A DNA stretch of 64,000 nt from Rhizobium sp. R635 (GCF_002211285.1 NZ_LOKX01000034.1:248001-312000), one strand, 5' to 3'. Positions 42,057-51,790 are shown, counted from the stretch's first letter. Numbers and translations: made by a program. Notes: generated by a model not told the origin, from the sequence alone.

Positions 42057-43784
42057 ATGACCTCGAGCACGATCTTCAGCGGTGTTTCCCCGATCTCCCT
42101 GTCTGCTGCCGCAGCCACTGGCGGAAATTCGCCACTGACGCTGCGCGACATGCTCTTCTTCCTGAGGATGCGCTGGCCGTGGGTCGTGGCGACGACCATC
42201 ACCTTCCTGATCATCGCCGGAACCTACCTGCTGATGGCCAAGCCGACTTTCGTCGCCAGCACGCAGCTCGTGATCTTTCCGCAGGTGAGCGGCACCGAAG
42301 CCCAAAGAGCCATCGCGGAAGACGCATTCATCGAAGGACAGCTTGAGATCGCCAGTTCCACCGATGTCGTCGCCGGGACGGTAAGGGCGCTCGATCTCGA
42401 TGGCGATCCCGATTTCATCGATTGGAAACCCTCGCTGCTGGACAAGGCGAAGGACTGGCTGCTGGGATTTTCCGCGCAAGAAGCGACGGACGAAACGCAG
42501 CCCAGACCGCAGACCGAGGAGGAACGCCTCCACGACATGACGGTCGCCACGCTGCTGAGCATGATCGACATACGCCGGATCGGAAGTTCGACGGTCATCG
42601 AGATATCGGCGGCAGCATCGAGTCCTCAGAAAGCCGTCGCCATCGCCGATACGCTCGCCGGGCAATATATCCAGAAGAATATCTCGATGAAGGCCGATGC
42701 CTCCCGCCAATACAGCAACTGGCTGGAGAAATTCCTGCGGGAGCAGCAGCAGGGACTGGCCGACGCCTCCAGCGCCTTGAACACCTTCAACAGCAATCCG
42801 CGCGATCAGTTCAAGCTTGCCGAGCTGCAGAGCGCGACCGATGCCCGCCGCACCCTCTATGAAAGCACGCTGACCCAGCTGACCGAAGCCAAGCAGCGCA
42901 TCACCTATCCCGTATCCGACGCCACGATCGTCTCGCGAGCCACGCTGCCTCTTTCGAAGGCGCGGCCGCGCAGCACGCTCATCATGACCTTTGCTGGAGC
43001 AGTCGGCCTCGGCGCCGGCCTGGCGCTTGCCATGATCAGGCACGCCAGCGACCGCCGGATCGTCCGCCCTCACCAGATCGCCGACGCCGGCGGGCTGTCC
43101 TTCGTCACCTTGCTGGCGAGATCGCAGAAGAGCCGGAACGGGCATCCCACGCGTTTCCTCGCCACCGACACGGCGGCTGACTATCCTGTCATTCCCGGCA
43201 TGGCGGAATTGAGCGCAACCGTCGTCGGTCTTCGGCGAAAACGCCGCGTCGTCATCGGCATAGTCGCCGTCGATCCCGGCAGTGGGGCTTCGACCATTGC
43301 CTGCGAACTTGCGGCGCTCTCGTCCCTATCGGGCGCACAGACGCTGCTGATCGATGCGGCGGCGGATAAATCCTCGCTCAGCAAGTCGATCGCACCTGAG
43401 AGCTCCAAGGGTCTCGTCGACGTCCTCGACAATGGCGAACTGATCCAGGCGGCCGCACTCCCCCTCACCCCGACCCTGAAATTCCTTCCGCTCGGCAAAG
43501 TGAAAACGGTGACGCCGGCCGTCCGCCTGAGTTCCCGCCGCACGCAACTGAGCTTCGCCGACCTGAAAAAAGAGTTCGACGCCATATTCGTCGATATTTC
43601 CGCCTTCTCCGCTTCTCCGGACGCCAATGCGATCGCGCCGGAGCTGGATGGCGTCCTCGTCGTCACCTCGCATGGGCGCACCTCGATCGACGACACCGTG
43701 CGCGTCATCGACACCCTGCGCAATGTCGGCGCGGAGATCCTCGGCGCGATCATCAACCATGCACCGAAGAGAATATTGTCATGA
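42057..43784 (+). CDS. Polysaccharide co-polymerase (Wzz/ExoP-like) with degenerate kinase domain
   Basis: The 575-residue protein has a Wzz domain with TM1 near 38-60 and TM2 near 305-325, a coiled periplasmic region between, and a C-terminal P-loop-like domain. The Walker A position reads DPGSGAST (406-413), with Ala411 where lysine is needed; the Walker A-prime region is LLIDAAADKSS and the Walker B is IFVDISAF. There is no C-terminal tyrosine cluster. It should set chain length but is unlikely to be an active tyrosine kinase. Its stop overlaps the GT2 start by ATGA. Confidence 0.87.
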   Translation: MTSSTIFSGVSPISLSAAAATGGNSPLTLRDMLFFLRMRWPWVVATTITFLIIAGTYLLMAKPTFVASTQLVIFPQVSGTEAQRAIAEDAFIEGQLEIASSTDVVAGTVRALDLDGDPDFIDWKPSLLDKAKDWLLGFSAQEATDETQPRPQTEEERLHDMTVATLLSMIDIRRIGSSTVIEISAAASSPQKAVAIADTLAGQYIQKNISMKADASRQYSNWLEKFLREQQQGLADASSALNTFNSNPRDQFKLAELQSATDARRTLYESTLTQLTEAKQRITYPVSDATIVSRATLPLSKARPRSTLIMTFAGAVGLGAGLALAMIRHASDRRIVRPHQIADAGGLSFVTLLARSQKSRNGHPTRFLATDTAADYPVIPGMAELSATVVGLRRKRRVVIGIVAVDPGSGASTIACELAALSSLSGAQTLLIDAAADKSSLSKSIAPESSKGLVDVLDNGELIQAAALPLTPTLKFLPLGKVKTVTPAVRLSSRRTQLSFADLKKEFDAIFVDISAFSASPDANAIAPELDGVLVVTSHGRTSIDDTVRVIDTLRNVGAEILGAIINHAPKRILS

Positions 43785-44794
43785 ACGCCCCCTTAGCAGG
43801 AGCAACCAGGCAGCACAGCGGACCGCCTGTGCCTTGCAGCGCTGAGGCCATGCGAGGAAATAGAAGCCGTTCGCTGCGAATGGCCGTGGGGATCGCCTCG
43901 GCAGGCCGCGCTGCGGTACTGCGCGACACGGTCGATTATCTCACGAGCCTGCCGGATCAGGCGGAGCGGCTCATCGTCTGCGTGCCCACGATCGACGATG
44001 CCGCCGGGCTCGCCGACCGGCAAGATGTGGAAGTCATCGTCGGCAGCCGCGGCCTGACCGCCCAGCGCAACGGCATCATCGGAGCCGCAGCCGCCGATAT
44101 CGACGTTCTGATCTTCCTGGACGACGACTTCATTCCCGCCGCGACCTTCCTGCCCCGGATGGCGGCCGTCTTTGCGGCGAGGCCCGACGTGGCGATCGCC
44201 ACCGGCGAGGTCCTCGCCGACGGCATCCTCGACGGAGGCCTCGGCATGCCGGAAGCGCTGCGGGCCATCGAAACGGCCGGCGAAGCGGCCGAGCGGGTGA
44301 CGGATGTCTACAACGCCTATGGATGCAACATGGCGGTTCGCCTTTCGCCCGTTCTGGAGCATGCGTTGACCTTCGATGAACGGCTGCCGCTCTATGGCTG
44401 GCTCGAGGATGTCGATTTCAGCCGCTCCATCGCCCGCTACGGCAGGTCCGTGCGCGTCGAAGGCGCCCGCGGCGTGCATCTCGGCGTCAAATCCGGCCGC
44501 CAGCCCGGCCGAAGGCTCGGCTATTCGCAGGTCGCCAACCCGGTCTACCTGATCCGCAAAGGCACGATGTCGAAAGGCCGTGCGCTTGCCCAGATCGGCC
44601 GCAACATCCTTGCGAACATGTCAGGCGTCTTGTTCAAGGACCGCCTGATCGACCGGTGGGGACGTTTGGCCGGCAACGTGCTGGCCTTGTCCGATCTTCT
44701 TGTCGGCCGCGCCTCTCCGTCCCGCATTCTCGAATTCGGCCATCCGTCGCCACGCGAGATGCCTTCGCCGTCGATCGCAACGAAACGGAGATAG
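43781..44794 (+). CDS. Glycosyltransferase family 2
   Basis: The 337-residue GT-A enzyme has the nucleotide-binding N-terminus MAVGIASAGRAAVLRDTV (starting near residue 30), a DxD-type motif LIFLDDDF near 110, and WLEDVDFSRSIARYG near 205 supplying the catalytic base. The first 25 or so residues are unconserved. No membrane helix is obvious, so it acts on lipid-linked acceptors at the cytoplasmic face. It overlaps the co-polymerase gene by 4 bp. Confidence 0.88.
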   Translation: MNAPLAGATRQHSGPPVPCSAEAMRGNRSRSLRMAVGIASAGRAAVLRDTVDYLTSLPDQAERLIVCVPTIDDAAGLADRQDVEVIVGSRGLTAQRNGIIGAAAADIDVLIFLDDDFIPAATFLPRMAAVFAARPDVAIATGEVLADGILDGGLGMPEALRAIETAGEAAERVTDVYNAYGCNMAVRLSPVLEHALTFDERLPLYGWLEDVDFSRSIARYGRSVRVEGARGVHLGVKSGRQPGRRLGYSQVANPVYLIRKGTMSKGRALAQIGRNILANMSGVLFKDRLIDRWGRLAGNVLALSDLLVGRASPSRILEFGHPSPREMPSPSIATKRR

Positions 44795-44798
44795 ACCC

Positions 44799-46184
44799 AT
44801 GTCACGCACATCCCTGCCCGATCGCTTCATCTCCGCCGTGCTTGCCTTGCTGGCATTCTCCTGCCTGACCGGCTGGAGCGTCGCCCATGCACAGACGTTG
44901 TCGCTCGTGCCGGAAGACAAGGTGAGGCTGCGCGTCGTCGAATGGCGTTCGTCGGATTCCCGCTATGCCAGCTGGGAAGCACTCGACGGCGTCTACACCA
45001 TCGATGATGCCGGCAATCTGTCGATTCCGATCGCCGGCAACGTTCCAGCGCACGGAAAGACGACCGAAGAACTCGCCGACGCCATCGCCGGAGCCCTGGC
45101 CGAGAAGGCGAACCTGCCGGGCAAACCCTATATCGCCGTCGAAATTTCCGAACACGCGCCGATCTTCGTCAGCGGCACCGTCCAGAATCCCGGCCGTTAT
45201 CCCTTCGAATCCAGCATGACCGTCATGAAGGCCATCAGCATCGCCGGAGGCTTCCTCAGGGAGCGCGAGGACAACACCTACTTCGAGCGCGACCGGATCC
45301 AGGCCGCCGGCGCCTATCGAACCGCCGTCCTCAACCGGCGCGACCTCCTGATGCGCCAGGCGCGCCTGCGCGCCGAGATCGCCGGCGAGCAGAGTTTCGA
45401 GATCCCGGCGGAACTCGCCGGAATCCCCGATATCGACAAGCTGAAGGCGCAGGAATTGAACCTGATGCGGCTGCGGCGCGTCGATATCGACAGCCAGATC
45501 GAAGCGGCCAGCGATCTCGCCAGTCTCTATGGGCAGCAGGTTGAATCGCTCGAGGCCAAGATCAGTTCGCAAAAACGGCAGATCGACCTGGCCCAGAAGG
45601 AACTGAACAACGTCAACAGCCTGGTGAGCAAGGGCCTTGTCAGCAACTCCCGCCAGGTTTCGGTCGACCGCTGGGTAGCGGATGCTCAAGGCACCCTGAT
45701 CGATCTCGAAGTTGCCCTCACCACGGCTCGCCAGGGGCTCAGCGAAGCCGACCGCTCCAAGATCAATATCGTCAACCGGCAGAACAGCGAGAACCAGGAG
45801 CTTCTGAACCAGGTCAACCTCGCAATCGGCAGAGCGGCGATCGATATCCAGGTGGCCCAGCTTCTGGGCGAACAGGCAGGCTACGACGCCCAACTCGCCC
45901 AAATCCATGCGGAGACGCCGGGTGTCGGCAGAGCGCAGAAGAATTACAGGATCGTGCGTCGCAACGACGACGGGACCTATCGCAACATCGCGGCCGACGA
46001 ACAAACCGCCTTGCTGCCGCATGACCTCGTCGAAGTCGGCTTGGACACCGCCCTTCAGGCAACGGCTTCCGAGCCGCAGTTGCAGAACGGGCCGCAAAAA
46101 CAGAGCTCGGCAGTCCCGTCGTCCGATGTGGCCGGGGACAATCGGTCGGCTCCCGGCTGGGTATCCCAGACGGGATCGAACTAG
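44799..46184 (+). CDS. Outer-membrane polysaccharide export protein (Wza/ExoF-like)
   Basis: The 461-residue protein has a signal peptide ending AHAQT (about residue 32), a Poly_export domain (VRLRVVEWRSSDSRYASWEALDGVYTID, then PIAGNVPAHGKT), a SLBB-like segment (IFVSGTVQNPGRYPFE) and a long coiled coil (about 240-360). This layout matches S. meliloti ExoF rather than enteric Wza. I start at MSRTS, four bases after the GT2 stop. With the co-polymerase it would form the trans-envelope export path. Confidence 0.88.
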   Translation: MSRTSLPDRFISAVLALLAFSCLTGWSVAHAQTLSLVPEDKVRLRVVEWRSSDSRYASWEALDGVYTIDDAGNLSIPIAGNVPAHGKTTEELADAIAGALAEKANLPGKPYIAVEISEHAPIFVSGTVQNPGRYPFESSMTVMKAISIAGGFLREREDNTYFERDRIQAAGAYRTAVLNRRDLLMRQARLRAEIAGEQSFEIPAELAGIPDIDKLKAQELNLMRLRRVDIDSQIEAASDLASLYGQQVESLEAKISSQKRQIDLAQKELNNVNSLVSKGLVSNSRQVSVDRWVADAQGTLIDLEVALTTARQGLSEADRSKINIVNRQNSENQELLNQVNLAIGRAAIDIQVAQLLGEQAGYDAQLAQIHAETPGVGRAQKNYRIVRRNDDGTYRNIAADEQTALLPHDLVEVGLDTALQATASEPQLQNGPQKQSSAVPSSDVAGDNRSAPGWVSQTGSN

Positions 46185-46292
46185 GAGGCTGCCGTGATCA
46201 TCGACGCCTCGCGCATCATGCCGAAAGATGGATGCCGGATTTCGGCCATGGCACAGCTTGAGCCGCTCTCCCTCCGGATCGGGATCTGAAGC

Positions 46293-47735
46293 ATGTCGAT
46301 AGAACCGATCGGCTTCATCGTTCTGCTGCTCGGCGTGCTCAGCATGCTCAATGGCGCGCGTTTTGCCATCACCGCACTTTGCCTGTCGACGCTGTTCGGA
46401 GCCGCAGCGGCTCTGCAACTGCCCGCGCTCGGCGGCAGCAGCATCCAGCCGAGCCATCTTCTGGTGCTCTTTCTCGTCATGACGGCCCTGCTGCGGCCGG
46501 TTCAGACGCAGGCGATGCTCGCCAGCATCGCCTATCCCGGGCCAGGCTTCTGGTTTGCCTGCTACATCCTGTTCTCCGTGGTGTCGTCCTTCTTCCTGCC
46601 GCGTATTTTCGCAGGCGCGACCCTTGTCTATTCCTCCGCGAGAGACGCCACGGGCATGATGTCGACGGTGGCAGCCCCATTGGCTCCGGGCTCTTCCAAT
46701 CTCAGTCAATCCGTTTATCTGCTCGGCGACCTCGCCTGCTTTGCCGTCGTCGCCGGGTTCGCCCGGCTCGGCTATGCCCGTTTCATCGCGCGGCAGCTGA
46801 TCGTCGCGTCGATCGTATGTTTTGCCTTCGCGATTATCGACCTCGCAACGTTCCAGATCGGCCAGCCTCATCTGCTCGATATCATCAGAAATGCGAATTA
46901 TACGATGCATACGGCCGAGACGATCCACGGCTTCAAGCGTATCGTCGGCCCCTTTCCCGAAGCGAGCAGCTATGGCGCCGTCGCATTGGCCTATTTCGCC
47001 TTCACGCTCATGCTCTGGCTGGAGCGCGTTCAAGGCCGTCTGGCGGGGCTTGCAACCCTCCTCATCGGCCCGACGATCGTGCTCTGCACGTCGACGACAG
47101 CCTATGTCGCAGGCGCCTTCATTGTCTGCATGTTCCTGCTGTTCTGCCTGAAACGGCTGATCGGCGGCCCTGCCACGACCCCGCACATGACCTTCCTGGC
47201 GATCACGCTGTTCTTCATTCCCTGCGCCGTCATCGCCCTCAGCCTGATCCCCGATGCATGGGATTCCATCGCCGGCCTCCTGACCACGACCGTATCGGAC
47301 AAGCTCCAATCGCAATCGGGCGAAGAACGCACCGCCTGGAACACGCTGGCCTTGATCGCATTCGTCGATACCGCCACGTTCGGCGCCGGGCTCGGCACGG
47401 TCCGGGCCTCCAGTTTCATTGCCGCATTGCTGTCCAATGTCGGATTGACCGGCACACTTCTGTTCGTCGCCTTCGTGTACAGCCTGGTGAGGGCGTCCGG
47501 CCGATACACGTTCGGCGACCGGGAAACGCACGCGATCGGAAATGCCGCCGTAATGGCATCCATCGCACAGATCGGCTCAGCGGCGATATCGGGCAGCGGC
47601 ACGGATCTCGGCTTGCTGTTCAGCACCTCCGCCGGACTTGCCGCAGGCTGCCTGGCCGGACCCTATGTCCCGAACCGTCGTCCCCTGGAGGCATCGGCAT
47701 CTTTCATGAGAGCGCCGATGGGTTCTGCCCGATGA
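46293..47735 (+). CDS. Putative polysaccharide polymerase (Wzy/O-antigen ligase-like)
   Basis: The 480-residue protein has about 11 hydrophobic segments and a large loop around 195-230 containing TIHGFKRIVGPFPEASSYGA, a position and style typical of Wzy and O-antigen ligase proteins. A second motif, GEERTAWNTLALIAFVDTATFGAGLGT, near 340-365 also fits that family. No other polymerase candidate is in the locus. Wzy sequences diverge widely, so assignment rests on topology and context. The ribosome site is weak. Confidence 0.75.
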   Translation: MSIEPIGFIVLLLGVLSMLNGARFAITALCLSTLFGAAAALQLPALGGSSIQPSHLLVLFLVMTALLRPVQTQAMLASIAYPGPGFWFACYILFSVVSSFFLPRIFAGATLVYSSARDATGMMSTVAAPLAPGSSNLSQSVYLLGDLACFAVVAGFARLGYARFIARQLIVASIVCFAFAIIDLATFQIGQPHLLDIIRNANYTMHTAETIHGFKRIVGPFPEASSYGAVALAYFAFTLMLWLERVQGRLAGLATLLIGPTIVLCTSTTAYVAGAFIVCMFLLFCLKRLIGGPATTPHMTFLAITLFFIPCAVIALSLIPDAWDSIAGLLTTTVSDKLQSQSGEERTAWNTLALIAFVDTATFGAGLGTVRASSFIAALLSNVGLTGTLLFVAFVYSLVRASGRYTFGDRETHAIGNAAVMASIAQIGSAAISGSGTDLGLLFSTSAGLAAGCLAGPYVPNRRPLEASASFMRAPMGSAR

Positions 47736-47788
47736 CGCCAGCGCTGAATATGCCTCATGTCCTCGATCGGCAGCCGGGCGCAACGGCG

Positions 47789-48088
47789 TCAGCCTTGCTG
47801 GCGCTCGCTGGCGGCGGAGACGCTGTCTGCGACAGAATTGTTTTGCCGCAGTCTGGCGTTGCGCCGCACGAGCCCCGAGACGAATACGCCCGAGAGATAG
47901 CCAATTTCCATGACCACGAGGATAGCGATGGCGGAACCAATTGCCGCAATCACGGAGGCCCCGTCCACGAAAACCACGACGCCGACGCCGATTGCCACAA
48001 GGAATGCAAAGATTGCGAAGGCCCAGGCGCGGATGGAAGCACCGGCGGCTATCGAAATCACGGCAGCGATGAGCGTGGTGATCAGCAT
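47789..48088 (-). CDS. Small two-or-three-helix membrane protein, unrecognised family (copy 1)
   Basis: The 99-residue protein has hydrophobic segments near 4-20, 22-45 and 50-75, then a basic tail (RRNARLRQ). The core IRAWAFAIFAFLV is identical to that of the paralogue at 52493, the best evidence that both are real. The start follows a GAGG site; the frame is open upstream but the extension is not shared by the paralogue. It lies opposite to the neighbouring polysaccharide genes. Function is unknown; a role in export or in regulating the transferase is speculation. Confidence 0.72.
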   Translation of the reverse strand: MLITTLIAAVISIAAGASIRAWAFAIFAFLVAIGVGVVVFVDGASVIAAIGSAIAILVVMEIGYLSGVFVSGLVRRNARLRQNNSVADSVSAASERQQG

Positions 48089-48386
48089 CACGATACCTCT
48101 TCTCGCCGCACCCCGGCACATGCGGCAGAGGTCGTCGTGTCGGGGAGCAGGATGCCGAAACACGGCCTTATCGCAGGCAGGGCATTCTTCATGGTGACTA
48201 TCTCGACAATGAAACAAACCGCCGGCAGCCGCACGCCGATGACCCGGCGAGCAGGCTGCATCCCGGCAGTATATAGCGCACCGGGCCATCATATGACAGG
48301 CCCGTCGGCTCAATCAGCAACTGTTCCCCCGGCTTGGAAGGCAACAGCAATTCATTCCTGTTGCGGGCGATCGGAAGGGTGAGGAT
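48089..48386. other. Divergent gap before the GT8 gene
   Basis: This 298-bp region separates the small membrane protein gene (minus) from the GT8 gene (plus). Both frames reading through it look non-coding. It ends in a GGGTGAGG ribosome site. No palindrome of note was seen. Confidence 0.4.
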
Positions 48387-49298
48387 ATGAACAACCAGTG
48401 CATCGTCTACGTCACGGACGTCGAATATTCGTTTCCGACCATTCTGTCGGCGCTTCAGGCACGCAAATTCGCAAGCCTCGCCAGCGATGTCTGCGTCCTC
48501 ATGTCGGAACATCTCGATAATTTCGAAGAGTTGAAGAGCCTGCTCTCGGCAAGCGGTATCGACCTCGTCGACGCGACCGAAGCGCTGCACGCATCGCTCG
48601 GCAAGCTCGACAGCGCGCATTTCCAGGGGCGCATCAGCGTCAGCACGATGGCCAAGCTGGTTCTGTGCGAGGTCCTGCCTGCCCGCTATACCCAGATCAT
48701 CTACCTCGACGGGGACACCCAGATCGTCAGCGATCTTGGCGAGTTCGAAAGCGCCGTCGTGCCCGAAGGCAGGTTTTTCGCCGCGCGCGATTACACGGCC
48801 ATCCATGATTTCCTCGCCACCGGAAAGGACAGCCACTACTTCAACGCGGGCGTTCTGAAGTTCCACCGCAATGGCTGGATCGGCCAGGAGGCGCTCGAGC
48901 TCTTCGCTAGAAATCCCAAGGCCTGCGACGGCAAGCATGATCAGGGGGCATTGAACTATGTCTGCGGTTCCTCGCTCACCCTCATTTCGAACCGCTGGAA
49001 TTTCCCCAAGCAGTTCCTTCACCTGGTAGACATGTCGTCCTTGTCGATCGTTCACTACATGGCGCATCCGAAGCCATGGCATGGCACCTTCTTTCCATGG
49101 AGCGACACGGAAAGCCAAGTCTATGTCGACCTGCGCAAAGCGCATCCCCTCTATAACGCGCTCTATCGGGGGATAAGCTTCGACCGTAAAATACTGTACA
49201 AATACCGGTCGATGCGGGCGCGCATGAAGCACGCGGTCGAAAGGGAACAGCCCAATCCACGCGTCCAGACCCTGCTGGTCGGTGATTACATCGTATGA
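48387..49298 (+). CDS. Glycosyltransferase family 8
   Basis: The 303-residue retaining GT-A enzyme has family-8 marks: IIYLDGDTQIVSDL near 105-118 with the DxD metal site, HYFNAGVLKF near 150, KHDQGALNYV near 185 and HYMAHPKPWHG near 222-232, matching the HxxGxxKPW motif. Family 8 enzymes transfer galactose or glucose from UDP-sugars, for example in lipopolysaccharide core synthesis. Its stop overlaps the next gene by 4 bp. Confidence 0.9.
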   Translation: MNNQCIVYVTDVEYSFPTILSALQARKFASLASDVCVLMSEHLDNFEELKSLLSASGIDLVDATEALHASLGKLDSAHFQGRISVSTMAKLVLCEVLPARYTQIIYLDGDTQIVSDLGEFESAVVPEGRFFAARDYTAIHDFLATGKDSHYFNAGVLKFHRNGWIGQEALELFARNPKACDGKHDQGALNYVCGSSLTLISNRWNFPKQFLHLVDMSSLSIVHYMAHPKPWHGTFFPWSDTESQVYVDLRKAHPLYNALYRGISFDRKILYKYRSMRARMKHAVEREQPNPRVQTLLVGDYIV

Positions 49299-50491
49299 TG
49301 AAGCGGATCGATCCTACAGAGGGCGAATCTCCCGGCGGCGCCAGCGAGCCTCATCGGCCGGAGCGCGGGATCATCGCCTCCCGCGCGGATGCGAGCGCAA
49401 AAGCGGACCTTCATCCCGGAATGAAAAGGGAGAATGCGTCCTCCCGGCGTGAATGTTCGGGACAGATCATGAGCTGCAGGGCTTCCGTCGCCAGCATCTC
49501 CCACTATGTCAAGGCCCGCCTGCGCCGGTCGCTGAAGGCCCGGCAGCTTCGCTACGACCTGTTGCGCAGCGGGCTCGAGCAGGCGCGCCATGTCGTCATA
49601 TGCGTCATCCGCGATGAAGGACACCGGCTGGCATTCTTCCTGCAATACTATCGCGACCTCGGCTTCGAGCACTTCATATGCATCGACAACGGCTCGACCG
49701 ATGGCACGATCGAGCTGCTCTCCAGCTTCGAGGATGTCTCCCTTCTTTCGGCCCAGGGCTCCTACAAGGCGGCCAGGTTCGGAAACGACTGGATCAACCA
49801 AGTCATCAACCGGCACTGCCGGGAGAAATGGGTCCTCTATGTCGATGCGGATGAATTTCTGGTCTATCCCCATTGCGACACCCGGCCGATCGACCAATTG
49901 ACCGCCTATATCGATTCCATGGGCGGCCATTCCCTCCGCTCCGTCATGATCGACATGTACAGCCCGCATCCGATTCTCGAAAACATATGCGAGCCCGGCC
50001 GCAACCCGCTCGAGGCCTGCAATCTCTTCGACCAGTCGGGCTATGTCGCCCATTTCGACAAACGCAACTGGACGATATGGATCAAGGGCGGCGTTCGCGG
50101 GCGCGTCTATTTCCGGGACAGGCTCTGGGATGGCCCCGCGCTCAACAAGATACCGCTGGTTTATGTGGGCGGCGAACGCCTGTTTCTCAAATCATCGCAC
50201 CAGGTCTGGCCGCTCTCGCTCAATCTGGGCGACATGCGCGGAGCGCTCGGCGTCTCCGGCGCCCTCCTGCATTTCAAATTCCTGTCGACCTTCGTTCACA
50301 AGGTCGCCGATGCCGCCCACCGGTCCCAGCATACGGAAGAATATACGGTCTATTCCTCGGCAAAGGAGATGGACCACTTCGTCTACGACGACACCGGCAC
50401 CTACAGAAGCTGGAAGGACCTGTCCGATCATGGGCTCATCCAGGGCGAAGGCTGGCAATACTGGAGGAATGCTTCCGAAAGCGAAGTCTGA
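49295..50491 (+). CDS. Glycosyltransferase family 2-like protein
   Basis: The 398-residue protein has an unconserved N-terminal 85 residues, then HVVICVIRDEGHRLAFFLQYYRDLGFEHFICIDNGSTDGT, the core of the Glyco_tranf_2_4 group, and VLYVDADEFLVYP near 188-200 as the metal site. A later HFDKRNW and LHFKFLSTF are typical of the same group. The start could be 49295 (ATGA overlap), 49422 or 49469, since the N-terminus is poorly conserved. It is coupled to the GT8 gene and probably adds a side-chain sugar. Confidence 0.85.
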   Translation: MMKRIDPTEGESPGGASEPHRPERGIIASRADASAKADLHPGMKRENASSRRECSGQIMSCRASVASISHYVKARLRRSLKARQLRYDLLRSGLEQARHVVICVIRDEGHRLAFFLQYYRDLGFEHFICIDNGSTDGTIELLSSFEDVSLLSAQGSYKAARFGNDWINQVINRHCREKWVLYVDADEFLVYPHCDTRPIDQLTAYIDSMGGHSLRSVMIDMYSPHPILENICEPGRNPLEACNLFDQSGYVAHFDKRNWTIWIKGGVRGRVYFRDRLWDGPALNKIPLVYVGGERLFLKSSHQVWPLSLNLGDMRGALGVSGALLHFKFLSTFVHKVADAAHRSQHTEEYTVYSSAKEMDHFVYDDTGTYRSWKDLSDHGLIQGEGWQYWRNASESEV

Positions 50492-50585
50492 CATGCATGG
50501 AAGCGACAAGCGCGGGCTTTGCTTCTCAACCCGCCTCTCCAGGTTTCATGTTTTCAGCCATTCGTTTCTGGATCGCGGCAGCGCC

Positions 50586-51338
50586 TCAGGCCGCCGACGC
50601 CGTGCCCTCGGCATAGGCTTCCAGCGCCTTCCGATTGAGAATGCGGATTTTGCCCTGCGTCCCGTCGACCACCTTGCTCTCGCGCAAGCGCCGCAGGCAC
50701 TGGTTGACCTTTTCACGCGACGCCGGCAGCGTCGCGGCGAGATCGTTTTGGGAAATGATGAGCTCGTCGCCGCTATTTTGCGCATCCGTTCCGTATATGG
50801 CGGAAAGGCGCAGCAGCGTCCGGGCCAATCTCTGCCGCAGGCTGGACCCGGCGTTGGAAATGAGACGCAGTTCGAGTTCGGAAACACGCGCCAGCGCCTT
50901 CGACAGGATCTTCACCTGAAATTGCGGATCCTTCGCGCACAATTCCCGCAGCAGCCGACCATCGAAGAAATGCAGCTCGCAGTCCGACGAAGCCCTGTAT
51001 TCCAAGCTGAGCGACTGCTTGCGCAGCACTTCCAACTCACCGATCAAGCCGCCCTTCGGAATGATTTCGACGATGAACTCACGTCCATCGGGAAGCGGCG
51101 CGCTTGCACTTATCATTCCACGCTGTACGCGGGCGAACATATCGATCAGGACACCGGCGCCGGCAATAACGTCGCCACGGCGAAATTTTCGAACACTTGA
51201 CCGGAAAAATGGGAATTCCTGATCCAAATCGGCCTTGGCGACGTAATCAATAGGCCCAGACCCGCAAGTAACCGCTTCGCCTATACGCGCAGCGCCTCCT
51301 CTAGTCCTATTGCCTTTGATGCTAATTACCCCGTCCAT
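50586..51338 (-). CDS. Crp/Fnr-family transcriptional regulator (copy 2)
   Basis: The 250-residue protein is a close paralogue of the regulator at 40053, with near-identical beta-roll (SSVRKFRRGDVIAG, GLIGELEVLRKQSLSLEYRA) and winged helix (SQNDLAATLPASREKVNQCLRRLRESKVVDG). Both start MDG after a GGAGTT-type site. Differences cluster in the first 40 residues. Unlike copy 1 it is not followed by glycosyltransferases on its strand. It is divergent from the second, degenerate phosphoglycosyl transferase. Confidence 0.9.
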   Translation of the reverse strand: MDGVISIKGNRTRGGAARIGEAVTCGSGPIDYVAKADLDQEFPFFRSSVRKFRRGDVIAGAGVLIDMFARVQRGMISASAPLPDGREFIVEIIPKGGLIGELEVLRKQSLSLEYRASSDCELHFFDGRLLRELCAKDPQFQVKILSKALARVSELELRLISNAGSSLRQRLARTLLRLSAIYGTDAQNSGDELIISQNDLAATLPASREKVNQCLRRLRESKVVDGTQGKIRILNRKALEAYAEGTASAA

Positions 51339-51790
51339 ACGCGTAACTCCACGCAGACTACCTGGCTTATTGCGGTCGACGACATTCGTAATATGTTAAA
51401 TTATAAAGTCAAATAATAATAAAATAAAAATTACGTGTTAAAACTATACATAAAAATGACGATCACTCATATTTATATATGCTAAAACAACAATGATATT
51501 TCCAGATTGAGAACAAATTTCTCGCTGCACGGAAATTTTATACAAGAAAAAACAGGCGCGCATCCGGAAGAATAAATGTAACAATTATCGAAAGTAACGT
51601 TAAAATATAAAATGCATCCGGAGCGCAGCCAGGAAATCTGTAGTTTCTCAGAAACAATATTTATTGTACTCAATAGAATACTTCAGAACACGAAGAATTC
51701 ATCCTCTGATATGACCACGGTCACAGACATGAAACCTGCATTAAAACAAGCTTTGGCTGTGATTTCTGCGATTGTCTAACGGAGACGCGG
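51339..51790. promoter_or_regulatory. AT-rich divergent promoter region, copy 2
   Basis: This 452-bp gap is as AT-rich and long as that of copy 1 but mostly different in sequence. The shared part is GTTAA followed by AAGTCAAATAA (51406-51416), 68 bp before the regulator start, against 72 bp in copy 1; on the minus strand it contains TTGACT and may be a -35. GCATCCGGA occurs twice (51560, 51614). No credible gene lies here. Confidence 0.6.

Noticed and set aside
41154..43145. A 663-codon minus-strand frame opposite transferase and co-polymerase
   Set aside because: It crosses the AT-rich promoter and two well-supported genes; no domain is visible.
44802..47531. A 909-codon minus-strand open frame
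   Set aside because: It covers the export-protein and polymerase genes on the opposite strand, both with clear signals; its composition is that of a shadow frame.
51482..51673. A 63-codon minus-strand frame in the AT-rich copy 2 gap
   Set aside because: No ribosome site, no counterpart in the copy 1 gap, and composition is that of AT-rich non-coding DNA.
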